Origin: Streptomyces niger
GTDB taxonomy: Bacteria; Actinomycetota; Actinomycetes; Streptomycetales; Streptomycetaceae
NCBI RefSeq assembly: GCF_000718305.1
Contig: NZ_JOFQ01000014.1
Location: 173,688 to 237,687 of the forward strand
Direction of reading: 5' to 3'
DNA: 64,000 nucleotides
Shown here: positions 1 to 7,758 of the stretch, piece by piece
How the letters are laid out: every line of letters starts with the position of its first letter
Position numbering within the stretch: the first letter of the stretch is position 1
Notes under the pieces: model-generated
Seen by the model: the letters and a program-made list of their open reading frames with translations, nothing else
What the model was told of the DNA's origin: nothing
Databases searched by the model: none
Position numbers and translations under genes: made by a program

Positions 1-476
1 GCCAGGACGAGGTCAAGGCGCTCGCCGCCCGCTACCGCTTCGCGGAGCGGATGGTCCTCACCTCCCGCGGTTACGGCTACCCGACCGCCAAGGAAGCCGC
101 GCTGAAGCTGATGGAGACCAGCTACATCCCGGCGCTGTCCTACTCCGGCGCCGACCTGCTGCACGGCCCCCTGGCCATGGTCGACAACATCTCGCCGGTC
201 ATCGCGATCGTCACCGAGGGCAAGGGCGGCGAGGCCCTCCAGCCGGTGCTGGAGCGGCTCCGCGGCCGCGGCGCCGACCTGGTCGTCGTCGGCAGCCAGA
301 GCGAGGTCGACAAGGCCGCCGCGGGCTTCGCACTGCCCACCGACGGTGTCGCCGAGGAGGTCCAGCCGATCCTGGAGATCCTGCCCCTGCAGATGCTCGC
401 GTACGAGGTGACCATCGCCCGCGGCCAGGACCCGGACGCGCCCCGCTCCCTCGCCAAGGTCACCGAGACCCGCTGA
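1..476 (+). CDS. SIS-domain sugar-phosphate isomerase/deaminase-like protein (5' truncated)
   Basis: The reading frame is already open at base 3, so the first part of the gene lies outside the window and about 157 C-terminal residues are visible. They match the second SIS (sugar isomerase) domain of GlmS-like proteins: the run RGYGYPTAKEAALKLMETSY followed by DLLHGPLAMVD is the typical sugar-phosphate-binding helix and HGP loop, and the protein ends with the usual hydrophobic LPLQMLAYEVT helix. Such proteins bind or isomerise amino-sugar phosphates such as glucosamine-6-phosphate in the cytosol. Without the N-terminus a glutamine amidotransferase domain (true GlmS) cannot be excluded. Stand-alone double-SIS proteins near the das/nag genes are common in Streptomyces, and that is the more likely identity. 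Confidence 0.85.
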   Translation, partial: QDEVKALAARYRFAERMVLTSRGYGYPTAKEAALKLMETSYIPALSYSGADLLHGPLAMVDNISPVIAIVTEGKGGEALQPVLERLRGRGADLVVVGSQSEVDKAAAGFALPTDGVAEEVQPILEILPLQMLAYEVTIARGQDPDAPRSLAKVTETR

Positions 477-552
477 CCGGGGGAGGGGCGGACATCGTCC
501 TCCCCGGCGGTCCGCGCCGGCTCCGTCCGGCCGGCGCCCCTCCCTCACCTGT

Positions 553-584
553 GCGGCCCCTGCTCCTCCGGGAGCGGGGGCCGC
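553..584 (+). terminator. Hairpin terminator after the SIS gene
   Basis: A 14-bp stem (553-566 with 571-584, one T-G wobble) closes a 4-nt loop about 75 bp after the SIS stop codon. There is no U-tract, as is usual for Streptomyces terminators. Confidence 0.6.
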
Positions 585-944
585 GTCGCGTCGCGTGTCG
601 AAAGGCCCGCCCGATCACCCGCACGGGGGAGCGGCAGAGGGCCGGGAGCAGGAAAAAGACTCCGAAAAACACCCGCGGGCCGCGGCGCCGGGACAGGACC
701 CTCAACCTGTCCGGCACCGCAGCCCGGAGCTGACATCGGCCGGTGCACGCCGTGAGGTGTGCGGTTCCTCGCGGCGCCCGGTCCGGCCGATCGGAGGCCG
801 CGGCGCAGTCAGGGCAGAGAGCGCCTCGGTCCTCTATCCGCCTTCCTGTGCGGGGAAGGCGGAGGCCTTTACCGATTCATTGTGGACTAGACCAGGCTCA
901 TGCGTCCATGCCTGTGCGCGGTCAACGCCTACACCGTACGCCGG

Positions 945-950
945 TAGGCT
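945..950 (+). promoter_or_regulatory. -10 element (TAGGCT) of a leaderless kinase transcript
   Basis: TAGGCT lies 7 nt upstream of the GTG at 958, so transcription would start at the start codon. This decides for GTG 958 over ATG 967. The -35 region is weak. Confidence 0.5.
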
Positions 951-957
951 CGCATAC

Positions 958-2436
958 GTGCCCTCCATGAACGATCTCGTCCGCCAGCACACCGCCCTGA
1001 GCGACTCCGACCTGGAGTGGCTCCACACGCTGGTCTCCGAATGGCAGCTGCTCTCGGACCTGTCCTTCGCCGACCTCGTCCTGTGGGTGCCGACCCTGGA
1101 CGGCACCCGGTACGTGTCGGTCGCGCAGATGCGCCCGAACACCGGGCCCACCTCGTACCAGGACGACATGGTCGGCCATCTGGTGCCGCGCGGGCGCCGC
1201 CCCATGCTCGACTCCGCGCTGGACGAGGGCCGCATCGTGCGCGAGGGCGACCCCGAGTGGCGCGAGGAGGTACCGGTACGGGTGGAGTCCATCCCCGTGC
1301 GCCGCGAGGGCCGGGTGCTGGGCGTCATCGCGCGGAACACCAACCTGCTGACCGTGCGGACGCCCAGCCGGCTGGAGCTGACCTACCTGCAGAGCGCGTC
1401 CGACCTGGCGCAGATGATCGCTGCAGGATCGTTTCCCTTCCCCGGCCAGCAGGTCGACATGGACGCCTCGCCACGCGCCGGCGACGGGCTCATCCGGCTC
1501 GACGCCGACGGCGTCGTCCAGTACGCCAGCCCCAACGCGCTCTCCGCCTACCACCGCCTCGGACTCGCCGCCGACCTCGTGGGCCATCACCTCGGCCGCG
1601 CCACCGCCGAACTGGCGCCGGCGCGCGGCCCCGTCGACGAGGCCCTGGTGAAGCTCGCCAGCGGCTGGGCGCCGCGCGAATTCGAGGTGGAGGGGGAGGA
1701 CGGCGTCATTCAATTGCGCGCCATCCCGCTCAAACCGAAGGGCACGCACATCGGTTCACTCGTGCTGCTGCGCGACGTCACCGAATTGCGACGCCGAGAG
1801 CGCGAATTGATTACGAAGGACGCGACCATCCGGGAAATCCACCACCGGGTGAAGAACAACCTGCAGACCGTGGCCGCCCTCTTGCGGCTGCAGGCCCGTC
1901 GGATGGATTCGCTCCAAGGGCGCGAGGCGCTCAACGAGGCCGTCCGCAGGGTCGGTTCGATCGCCATCGTGCACGAGACGCTCTCCCAGACGCTGGACGA
2001 GCGGGTGGAGTTCGACGAGATCGCCGACCGGGTGCTGGCCATGGTGGCGGAGATCTCGCCGGGGAAGGTCGCCGGGCGGCGTACCGGCCGCTTCGGGATC
2101 CTGGACGCCGAGGTCGCGACGCCGCTGTCGATGGTGCTCACCGAAGTGCTGCAGAACGCCCTGGAGCACGCCTTCGCGCCGGGCGAGCTGGGCACGGTCG
2201 AGGTGGGCGCGGTACGCGGCGGCAGCCCCGCGGAGCCGCGGCTGCGGGTCACCGTCCAGGACGACGGCCGCGGGCTGCCCGAGGGCTTCGACCCGCAGCG
2301 GGCCGGCAACCTCGGCCTGCAGATCGTGCGCACGCTGGTCGAGGGCGAGATGGGCGGCACCTTCGACATGCTGCCGGCGCCCGAGCGCGGCACCCAGGTG
2401 GTGCTGGACATCCCGGTACGGGCCGACAAGCACTGA
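958..2436 (+). CDS. pdtaS: Cytosolic PAS/GAF sensor histidine kinase, PdtaS type
   Basis: A 492-residue soluble sensor kinase with no membrane segment. An N-terminal GAF-like sensor of about 150 residues is followed by a PAS domain (about residues 170-285) and a HisKA_2 H-box, where IREIHHRVKNNLQTVAALLR places the likely phospho-accepting His near 295-296. A HATPase_c domain follows, with DDGRGLPEGF (N/G1 region) and GNLGLQIVRTLVEGEMGG. This order is that of PdtaS, which in mycobacteria phosphorylates an ANTAR-domain RNA-binding regulator, PdtaR. No PdtaR-like receiver is adjacent, but three GAF-ANTAR proteins lie 20 kb away. GTG 958 is preferred because a -10 element sits 7 nt upstream and the next protein residues, PSMNDLV, look native. 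ATG 967 is the alternative. Confidence 0.9.
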   Translation: MPSMNDLVRQHTALSDSDLEWLHTLVSEWQLLSDLSFADLVLWVPTLDGTRYVSVAQMRPNTGPTSYQDDMVGHLVPRGRRPMLDSALDEGRIVREGDPEWREEVPVRVESIPVRREGRVLGVIARNTNLLTVRTPSRLELTYLQSASDLAQMIAAGSFPFPGQQVDMDASPRAGDGLIRLDADGVVQYASPNALSAYHRLGLAADLVGHHLGRATAELAPARGPVDEALVKLASGWAPREFEVEGEDGVIQLRAIPLKPKGTHIGSLVLLRDVTELRRRERELITKDATIREIHHRVKNNLQTVAALLRLQARRMDSLQGREALNEAVRRVGSIAIVHETLSQTLDERVEFDEIADRVLAMVAEISPGKVAGRRTGRFGILDAEVATPLSMVLTEVLQNALEHAFAPGELGTVEVGAVRGGSPAEPRLRVTVQDDGRGLPEGFDPQRAGNLGLQIVRTLVEGEMGGTFDMLPAPERGTQVVLDIPVRADKH

Positions 2437-2567
2437 GGAGCGCGCCGGGCGACGCGCCGACTCCGTACGTGCCTCCGTGCGCCCCCGGCGTGCGTCGGCC
2501 GTACGGGGCGGCAGCGGCTCCGGCCGCGAGCCGGTCTCGGCCCCGCACCCGGCTCAGGACAGCAGTA

Positions 2568-2596
2568 AGCCCCGGACCGAGTTACGGTCCGGGGCT
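2568..2596. terminator. Bidirectional terminator between pdtaS and wblE
   Basis: Perfect 12-bp inverted repeat (2568-2579 with 2585-2596, loop AGTTA) between two convergent genes. A second, weaker dyad with the pattern CTCCCATGCC...ATGGGGGAG follows at about 2625-2650 and resembles a common Streptomyces intergenic repeat. Confidence 0.75.
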
Positions 2597-2698
2597 CAAA
2601 GCTCATCTTGCGGTGGGGGTACCTCCCATGCCCTTCAGGCTATGGGGGAGCATCGGGGGTACTGCGCGCTGCGGCTCGGATGCCACGGGGCGTCTGGT

Positions 2699-2956
2699 TC
2701 AGGCGCTGGCGTTCCGCGCCCGGTTACGAGCCGCACGGCGCTTCATTGCGCGGCGCTCGTCCTCGCTCAGACCACCCCAGACGCCGGAGTCCTGGCCGGA
2801 CTCGAGCGCCCACTGCAGGCACTGCTCCATGACGGGGCAGCGGCGGCAGACGGCCTTGGCTTCCTCGATCTGCAGCAGCGCAGGACCGGTGTTGCCGATG
2901 GGGAAGAAGAGCTCGGGGTCTTCCTCGCGGCAAACGGCGCGGTGACGCCAGTCCAT
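2699..2956 (-). CDS. wblE: Wbl (WhiB-like) iron-sulfur regulator, WblE type
   Basis: An 85-residue WhiB-family protein. Four cysteines (C9, C37, C40, C46) in the C-Xn-CxxC-x5-C pattern bind a 4Fe-4S cluster that is sensitive to NO and O2. GVWGG (58-62) is the family turn, and a basic C-terminal tail (KRRAARNRARN) contacts DNA. WblE/WhiB1-type proteins bind the sigma-70 C-terminal domain to control transcription. An in-frame extension upstream to 3013 exists, but the ATG at 2956 has a good ribosome site (GGAG, 6 nt away) and gives the canonical MDWRHRAVC start. The gene is monocistronic, convergent with pdtaS. Confidence 0.95.
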   Translation of the reverse strand: MDWRHRAVCREEDPELFFPIGNTGPALLQIEEAKAVCRRCPVMEQCLQWALESGQDSGVWGGLSEDERRAMKRRAARNRARNASA

Positions 2957-3272
2957 GGCTGCTCCATCTCCTCGTATTACGGGAAAGTTGCTTGTGAATG
3001 TGAACGCTTTCACGAATCCCTCCGCAAGGGAAGGGCCGACGCCCGCATGGGCTGGTGCGGTCCTGGAAAAGAGGAGGGGGTTCGGGCTCTCAAGGGGGCC
3101 GGTAGAGCGGCCGTCCCGATCGCCATGAAGAGACTCGCAAACCTCGGCGACGGATACAACCCCTTCCGGAAACTTTTTTTTGATTCCTTGGTGTCGCCTA
3201 GGTCACAGCCGTACTTCTAGGGGGTGGAAGTCAGCCTAAACGTTCGACTGAAAGGACTTTAGGCTCTACTGC
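2957..3272. other. wblE upstream region
   Basis: This region holds the long wblE leader/promoter region, read leftward. It includes an A/T-rich patch around 3170-3190 (unusual here) and an inverted repeat AGCCTAAA...TTTAGGCT at 3233-3240/3258-3265. The repeat could terminate the lipid-kinase gene or act as an operator. No coding signal was seen. Confidence 0.5.
3233..3265. repeat. Inverted repeat AGCCTAAA/TTTAGGCT
   Basis: Perfect 8-bp arms with a 17-nt spacer, 7 bp past the stop of the lipid kinase gene and upstream of wblE. Low G+C for this genome. Either a weak terminator or a protein-binding site. Confidence 0.5.
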
Positions 3273-4256
3273 TCACACAATCACACGCAGTGCACGGCGT
3301 ACGCCTGTGAACGTCACGCTGGAACGCAGTCCCAGGTGGTCGCCGTCCATCTGAAAGGGCAGTGGAACCTGTGAATGCAAGGTGAAGTCGGTCTGATCAT
3401 GGAGCGATACGGCGTGCTTTCCCTGTGGCCCGCGATCGGGGGTTGACGCGAGCAGCTGGGTGGCGTAGCGCGCGACCGCCGGCGTGGACAACCGGGTCAG
3501 CGCGAAGACGTCCAGAGCGGTGTCGAAGGACGCCCGCGGGGCCGGGTACACCGGGCGATTGCCCAGGTAGGTCCAGGGGGCGGTGTTGCAGATTATGGAG
3601 AGGACGAGATCTTCGATCACCTCCGTCGTGCCTGGTTCGGCGCCCGGGTGCTCCAGCGTGATCGTGCCGTGCCGGCGGTGCGGGTCACCCATGAACTGGC
3701 GCATGACCTGCCGCACGTACAGCGCGTGGGTCGAACGCTTGCCACGTTCGCGCTGCTGTTCGACTCGACCCACGACACCGGCGTCGAAGCCGAAGCCCGC
3801 GCAGAAGGTGAACCAGCGCTCGGGAATCATTTCGTCCTGGGTGTCCGCTGTGCCGGCGGCCAAACCCAGCCCGACCGTTCTTTCGTTGCCGTCCCGCAAG
3901 GCGTCCAGCAACGCGCCGGTGGCCTCCACGGCGTCGTTCGGCAGGCCGAGGGCGCGGGCGAAGACGTTGGTGGAGCCGCCGGGGACCACGGCGAGGCGCG
4001 GCAGGCCCTCCGGGTCGGGGCCGTGTGTCAGCAGACCGTTGACGACCTCGTTGACCGTGCCGTCGCCGCCGAGCGCGACCACCAGCTCCGTCTCGCCGCT
4101 CTCCGCGGCCCGGCGGGCCAGGTCGCGCGCGTGACCGCGGTACTCGGTCTGCGCGACCTCCAGCTTCAGGTCGCTGGCCAGTGCGTGGGCCAGTACGTCA
4201 CGGGTGCGCGCACTGGTGGTGGTTGCCGCGGGGTTGACCACAAGAAGTGCACGCAT
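3273..4256 (-). CDS. Diacylglycerol/lipid kinase family protein (DagK/YegS-like)
   Basis: A 327-residue protein with the DAGK catalytic domain: an N-terminal MRALLVVNPAA strand, the nucleotide-binding VVALGGDGTVNEVVNGL motif at about residues 60-76, and PGGSTNVFARALG (about 92-104). The C-terminal half is the beta-sandwich lid of bacterial lipid kinases. Family members phosphorylate diacylglycerol or related lipids with ATP at the membrane, recycling lipid head-group intermediates. The start is fixed by TACGCT at 4264-4269, 7 nt before the ATG (leaderless type). The gene is divergent from the small membrane protein with only 82 bp between them. Confidence 0.9.
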   Translation of the reverse strand: MRALLVVNPAATTTSARTRDVLAHALASDLKLEVAQTEYRGHARDLARRAAESGETELVVALGGDGTVNEVVNGLLTHGPDPEGLPRLAVVPGGSTNVFARALGLPNDAVEATGALLDALRDGNERTVGLGLAAGTADTQDEMIPERWFTFCAGFGFDAGVVGRVEQQRERGKRSTHALYVRQVMRQFMGDPHRRHGTITLEHPGAEPGTTEVIEDLVLSIICNTAPWTYLGNRPVYPAPRASFDTALDVFALTRLSTPAVARYATQLLASTPDRGPQGKHAVSLHDQTDFTLHSQVPLPFQMDGDHLGLRSSVTFTGVRRALRVIV

Positions 4257-4263
4257 GGGATGC

Positions 4264-4269
4264 AGCGTA
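4264..4269 (-). promoter_or_regulatory. -10 element (TACGCT) of the lipid kinase gene
   Basis: Seven nt upstream of ATG 4256, consistent with a leaderless mRNA. Confidence 0.5.
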
Positions 4270-4326
4270 CCTACCTGCTGGTACGGGGGCCCAGCCCTGC
4301 CCGTCAGGTGGACCGGGCCCCGGCGC

Positions 4327-4332
4327 TACCCT
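4327..4332 (+). promoter_or_regulatory. -10 element (TACCCT) of the small membrane protein gene
   Basis: Six nt upstream of GTG 4339, consistent with a leaderless mRNA. It sets the start codon. Confidence 0.5.
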
Positions 4333-4338
4333 TCAGGG

Positions 4339-4794
4339 GTGAGCAGCAGCAAGCAGAACCGGACCGCAGCCGCCCCCACGCCCGCCCCCGGACCGGCGGG
4401 GCCGCGGCCGCGCCGGCTGACCGCGGCGGCCGTGCTCACGGGCCTGAAAGGGCTCGCGCTGGCGGCCCTCGGGATCTACATGCTGGTCGACGGGCTCACC
4501 GGCGCACCGGACAGCCCGCAGCAGGCCGAGATGGGCGGGATCACCCTCATCGTGCTGGCGCTGCTGCCGCTGATCGCCGCGCGCGGGCTGTGGCTGCGGC
4601 GACGCTGGAGCCGCGGGCCCTCGATGATCACTCAGATCGTGGCGTTGCCGGTGGCCTGGACGCTGATCAACGGCGGCGGTGGGTTGCTCGCGGGCGGCAT
4701 CGTGCTGGGCGTGGTGGCCCTCGTCGTCCTCGCCCTCCTGATCAATCCGACCGCCACCGAGGCCCTGGGCATCGGTCCGCGCGAGGACGCGTAG
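4339..4794 (+). CDS. Small conserved membrane protein
   Basis: A 151-residue protein: a Pro/Ala-rich cytosolic N-terminus of about 30 residues, then four predicted membrane segments (around residues 31-48, 62-80, 95-112 and 115-135) with a basic RRRWSRGP loop. The C-terminal tail EALGIGPREDA is polar. No enzymatic motif was recognised. Its place between the lipid kinase and sigH matches a hypothetical integral membrane gene in the S. coelicolor order, as far as I recall. An upstream in-frame ATG (4204) overlaps the lipid kinase gene and is unlikely. GTG 4339 follows a -10 element at leaderless spacing. Confidence 0.8.
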   Translation: MSSSKQNRTAAAPTPAPGPAGPRPRRLTAAAVLTGLKGLALAALGIYMLVDGLTGAPDSPQQAEMGGITLIVLALLPLIAARGLWLRRRWSRGPSMITQIVALPVAWTLINGGGGLLAGGIVLGVVALVVLALLINPTATEALGIGPREDA

Positions 4795-5197
4795 CAGCCC
4801 CTCGGACGAAGGAAGGACAGGCGTGCGGCGACCGCTCGGCCGTACGGGGAGCCTTCGGCGCCGTACGAGGAGTCTTCGGCTCTGTGTGCGCGGTCGGCTG
4901 CGCGGGCGCGTGGCCGCAGGCGGGCCCAGGCCGGCGCGATGGTGCGCGCGGGCGCGCCGGAGGCCCGTACGCCCGGGTTCGCGCGGGCGCGCAGGGCAAG
5001 TGGGCGCCGTGGAACGGGCCCGGCGCGGGCATGAGCGCCGGCTCACGGCGGGAGCGGGCGCCCGTACGCGAAGGGCGCGGGCCGCGCCGAGGTCCGCGGG
5101 GCCCGGTGAGCCCCTTGTGGTCCGTCGGTGCGGCCCGCGCCCAAGGGTCGCGCGGCCGGGAAAGCGATCCGGCGGTCTCCCGCCCCGCCGGGGTCGG
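4795..5197. other. Non-coding stretch between convergent genes
   Basis: 403 bases of extreme G+C between the membrane-protein gene and sigH. It contains two copies of a 21-bp tandem unit (4839-4859, 4860-4880). Open frames here are Arg/Pro/Ala strings without a ribosome site. No gene or clear terminator was seen. Confidence 0.5.
4839..4880 (+). repeat. Tandem 21-bp repeat, two copies
   Basis: Units 4839-4859 and 4860-4880 share the pattern GCCGTACGRGGAGYCTTCGGC with a few mismatches. Intergenic. Confidence 0.7.
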
Positions 5198-6157
5198 CTA
5201 CTCCTCGACCAGCAACTTGTCGCGGAGCTGGGCCAGCGTGCGGGCCAGCAGCCGGGAGACGTGCATCTGCGAGATGCCGACCTCCTGGGCGATCTGCGAC
5301 TGGGTCATGTTGCCGAAGAAGCGCAGCAGCAGGATCTTCTTCTCGCGCGGCGGCAGGTCCTCCAGCAGCGGCTTGAGGGATTCGCGGTACTCCACGCCCT
5401 CCAGCGCCTCGTCCTCGGCGCCCAGGGTGTCGGCGACCGCGGGAGACTCGTCGTCGGTGTCGGGAACGTCCAGCGAGAGGGTGCTGTAGGCATTGGCCGA
5501 TTCCAGGCCCTCCAGCACCTCCTCCTCCGAGATGCGCAGATGCTCGGCCAGCTCGTGCACCGTGGGCGCACGGCCGTGCCGCTGGGAGAGCTCCGCGGTC
5601 GCCGTGGTCAGCGACAGTCGCAGCTCCTGCAGCCGGCGAGGCACCCGGACCGCCCAGCCCTTGTCGCGGAAGTGCCGCTTGATCTCGCCGACCACGGTCG
5701 GGGTGGCGTACGTGGAGAACTCCACGCCGCGCTCGGGATCGAACCGGTCCACCGACTTGATCAGGCCGATCGTGGCGACCTGGGTCAGGTCGTCCAGCGG
5801 CTCGCCGCGGTTGCGGAAGCGCCGGGCGAGATGCTCCACCAGGGGCAGGTGCATCCGGACCAGGGTGTTGCGCAGTTCCGCGCGTTCGTCGGAGCCCTCC
5901 GGAAGCTTGCGCAGCTCGTAGAACATCGCGCGGGCACCGCTGCGGTCCTGCGGATCGTGCGCATCATGGGGGTGATGCTGCGGATCCTGCTGCTGCCGCT
6001 GCTGCTCGCTGTGGTCCATGTGGTCCGCCCGCTCTGCCTGCTCCGCCGCGTTCAACCGGCCGCTGAGGTCGTCCGTGCCCATCGGATGCGGCCGGGCCTG
6101 CTGCTCGGGGATGGCCAGTCTCGGCTCCATCCGCGCGCCGCGCTCCAGATCCTTCAC
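5198..6157 (-). CDS. sigH: Stress-response sigma factor, SigB/SigF/SigG family (SigH)
   Basis: A 319-residue group 3 sigma factor. Residues 1-75 form a poorly conserved Gln/His/Asp-rich leader (EQQRQQQDPQHHPHDAHD). Region 2 follows (LPLVEHLARRF, DDLTQVATIGLIKSVDRFDP, GVEFSTYATPTVVGEIKRHF), then region 3 (RVPRRLQELR) and region 4 with the helix-turn-helix TQSQIAQEVGISQMHVSRLL. It directs RNA polymerase to stress/development promoters. It lies 16 bp behind the anti-sigma gene rshA, as in S. coelicolor, where SigH is produced from several start points and controls osmotic stress response and aerial development. An internal start at M10 or M26 is possible. Confidence 0.93.
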   Translation of the reverse strand: MKDLERGARMEPRLAIPEQQARPHPMGTDDLSGRLNAAEQAERADHMDHSEQQRQQQDPQHHPHDAHDPQDRSGARAMFYELRKLPEGSDERAELRNTLVRMHLPLVEHLARRFRNRGEPLDDLTQVATIGLIKSVDRFDPERGVEFSTYATPTVVGEIKRHFRDKGWAVRVPRRLQELRLSLTTATAELSQRHGRAPTVHELAEHLRISEEEVLEGLESANAYSTLSLDVPDTDDESPAVADTLGAEDEALEGVEYRESLKPLLEDLPPREKKILLLRFFGNMTQSQIAQEVGISQMHVSRLLARTLAQLRDKLLVEE

Positions 6158-6173
6158 AGGGCCCCCTCTTCGG

Positions 6174-6587
6174 TCATGACGGTCCGGGACCGGCGCCGCG
6201 CTCCTTGTACAGACTGATGCTGACCGTCTGGTCCTCTGCGACGGTGGAGTCGACCTTGCCGGCCAGTGCCGAGAGCACCGTCCAGGCGAAGGTGTCGCGC
6301 TCGGGGGCGCGGCCGTCGGTGGTGGGAGCCGACACGGTCACCTGCAGCGCGTCGTCGATCAGGCGGAAGACGCAGCTCAGCACACTGCCGGGGACGGCTT
6401 GCTGGAGGAGGATCGCGCACGCCTCGTCGACGGCGATACGTAGATCCTCGATCTCGTCGAGGGTGAAGTCCAACCGGGCTGCCAGTCCGGCCGTGGCCGT
6501 ACGCAGCACCGAAAGGTAGGCACCCGCAGCGGGCAGCCGGACTTCCACGAAGTCCTGATTCCCGGGCTCGCCTGCGATCTGGGACAC
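6174..6587 (-). CDS. rshA: Anti-sigma regulatory factor (RshA/PrsH), serine-kinase fold
   Basis: A 137-residue HATPase_c_2 protein of the RsbW/SpoIIAB class. The ATP-binding elements DEIEDLRIAVDEACAILLQQ (N-box region) and the C-terminal sheet VTVSAPT are visible. It sequesters SigH and can phosphorylate anti-anti-sigma partners. GTG 6587 was chosen because GGAGG sits 5 nt upstream and the product starts with SQIAGEP. Starts at 6599 (TTG) or 6593 (GTG) would add only 2-4 residues. It is first in the operon with sigH (16-bp gap). The upstream 266 bp carry the dyad GAGTGTCACTC at 6784-6794 and a TACAAT-like -10 on the minus strand at about 6795-6800. Confidence 0.9.
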   Translation of the reverse strand: MSQIAGEPGNQDFVEVRLPAAGAYLSVLRTATAGLAARLDFTLDEIEDLRIAVDEACAILLQQAVPGSVLSCVFRLIDDALQVTVSAPTTDGRAPERDTFAWTVLSALAGKVDSTVAEDQTVSISLYKERGAGPGPS

Positions 6588-6783
6588 CCTCACCTCCAAG
6601 GTGACACAAGCTGTTTGAGCTGATATTCATGCCGGACCGGATCCTCCCGGCGGAAGGAACGGCCACCCGGCACCGCGCATGCGCTGTGTGACGCTATCGC
6701 GATCTGCGGTGCGATGTCGCCCGGGATCGGCGTGGCTGCCTACCTGGCACGACGATGGGACTCGCAGTGTCCCGCAAACCCAC

Positions 6784-6800
6784 GAGTGTCACTCATTGTA
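6784..6800 (-). promoter_or_regulatory. Candidate rshA-sigH promoter with GAGTGTCACTC dyad
   Basis: On the minus strand TACAAT (6795-6800) could be a -10, and a perfect 5-bp dyad around one central base (6784-6794) covers the expected transcription start. Its AGTG/CACT halves resemble the half-sites reported for BldD, a known repressor of sigH in S. coelicolor. The match is by eye only. Confidence 0.3.
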
Positions 6801-6853
6801 AGCCTACGGGTACGGACAGTGGCTAGGGGTCTGCACTGCCAAATCGGCTCCGG

Positions 6854-7342
6854 TTACGCTGCGTTGACATCTGCAGTTGCTGCGAGCGCGTGCAGTGCCT
6901 CTCCAGTGAGCCGGAAGACGGTCCATTCGTCCATGGGCTGTGCACCGATCGACTTGTATATACCGATGGACGGTTCATTCCAATCCAGGACTGACCATTC
7001 AAAACGTCCGTACCCCCGGCTGACGCACAGCTGCGCCAGGGCGGCCAGGAGCGCCTTGCCGTGTCCGCCACCGCGGTGCTCGGGGCGGACGTACAGGTCC
7101 TCCAGATAAACACCGTGCGTGCCCGTCCACGTGGAGAAGTTCCGAAACCACAGGGCAAAGCCCACGGGCTCGCCCGACTCCTCCGCGATCAGTCCGAAGA
7201 CGGCCGGGTGGTCACCGAAAAGAGCGTCGTGCAGTTGCTCCACGGTCGCCTTCGCCGACTCAGGTTCGCGCTCGTACTCCGCGAGTTCGCGAATCATGGC
7301 GTGAATGGCGGGTACGTCGGCGGGCTGCGCAGTGCGGATCAT
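6854..7342 (-). CDS. GNAT-family N-acetyltransferase
   Basis: A 162-residue Gcn5-related acetyltransferase. Motif A (YLEDLYVRPEHRGGGHGKALLAAL, about residues 79-102) carries the acetyl-CoA pyrophosphate loop RGGGHGK. FEWSVLDWNEPSIGIYKSIGA is motif B with its conserved N and Y. It resembles the diamine/spermidine acetyltransferase-like subgroup that acetylates small amines or amino acids with acetyl-CoA. The substrate is not inferable. ATG 7342 is preferred over an upstream start because TAGCCT (7350-7355) lies 7 nt before it, suggesting a leaderless mRNA. Confidence 0.88.
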   Translation of the reverse strand: MIRTAQPADVPAIHAMIRELAEYEREPESAKATVEQLHDALFGDHPAVFGLIAEESGEPVGFALWFRNFSTWTGTHGVYLEDLYVRPEHRGGGHGKALLAALAQLCVSRGYGRFEWSVLDWNEPSIGIYKSIGAQPMDEWTVFRLTGEALHALAATADVNAA

Positions 7343-7349
7343 GCTCTGA

Positions 7350-7355
7350 AGGCTA
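7350..7355 (-). promoter_or_regulatory. -10 element (TAGCCT) of the GNAT gene
   Basis: Seven nt upstream of ATG 7342 on the minus strand. Confidence 0.45.
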
Positions 7356-7457
7356 GCGGCCACCACTGACAATCAGCCGTGGCGAAGGCCACCGGCAAGC
7401 GGGACGGAGGTCCCGTGCACGCGCCGCCGAACGCCACCGACCGCGCGGCGCCCGCGC

Positions 7458-7718
7458 TCAGACCAGGGACTTGTCGGCGAAGCACCAGCGCCAGTCGTCG
7501 CCGGCGTGGAAGGAGCGCATCACCGGGTGCCCGGTCGTCTCGAAGTGTGCGGTGGCGTGCCGGTACGGCGAGGAGTCGCAGCAGCCGACGTGGCCGCAGA
7601 CCAGACAGAGTCGCAGCTGCACGGGGTGGCTGCCGATGGCGAGGCACTCGGGGCAGGTGTCGCTCAGCGCGGCCGGTTCGGGGCGCGGCAGTTCGAGAAC
7701 GTGCGGGCACTCGCTCAT
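7458..7718 (-). CDS. UBP-type zinc-finger protein
   Basis: An 86-residue protein that is nearly all one ZnF-UBP domain: C4/H6, CPEC (22-25), CLVCGHVGCC, then three spaced histidines (HATAHFETTGH) and DDWRWCFAD at the end. In eukaryotes this fold binds ubiquitin C-termini. In bacteria it occurs as a small stand-alone protein or fused to transporters, and its role is not settled. It is divergent from the CPA1 antiporter with only 40 bp between the start codons, which suggests co-regulation. The start is supported by TAACCT (7726-7731) 7 nt upstream. Confidence 0.85.
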   Translation of the reverse strand: MSECPHVLELPRPEPAALSDTCPECLAIGSHPVQLRLCLVCGHVGCCDSSPYRHATAHFETTGHPVMRSFHAGDDWRWCFADKSLV

Positions 7719-7725
7719 GATTGCC

Positions 7726-7731
7726 AGGTTA
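7726..7731 (-). promoter_or_regulatory. -10 element (TAACCT) of the UBP zinc-finger gene
   Basis: Seven nt upstream of ATG 7718. It lies inside the 40-bp divergent gap shared with the antiporter gene. Confidence 0.45.
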
Positions 7732-7758
7732 GCCGGAACGTGGGGACGGGGTCGTGCC

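Larger units (their letters stand above)
477..957. other. Intergenic region upstream of the histidine kinase
   Basis: These 481 bases hold two hairpins (553-584 and a perfect 9-bp stem at 838-846/854-862 followed by TTT) and the -10 element of the kinase gene at 945-950. An open frame from 595 runs into the kinase, but it is Arg/Pro-rich in this part and is not a credible N-terminal extension. No other gene was seen. Confidence 0.6.

Noticed and set aside
595..957. N-terminal extension of the histidine kinase to ATG 595
   Set aside because: Arg/Pro-rich residues unlike the rest of the kinase, two hairpins inside, and a -10 element next to GTG 958.
3158..3187. SigR-type promoter (GGAAT-N18-GTT) upstream of wblE
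   Set aside because: A GGAAT exists on the minus strand but the nearest GTT is 22 nt away, so the spacing does not fit.
4742..5032. Possible minus-strand gene of 96 codons between the membrane gene and sigH
   Set aside because: Pro/Arg/Ala string without ribosome site, overlapping the end of the plus-strand gene.
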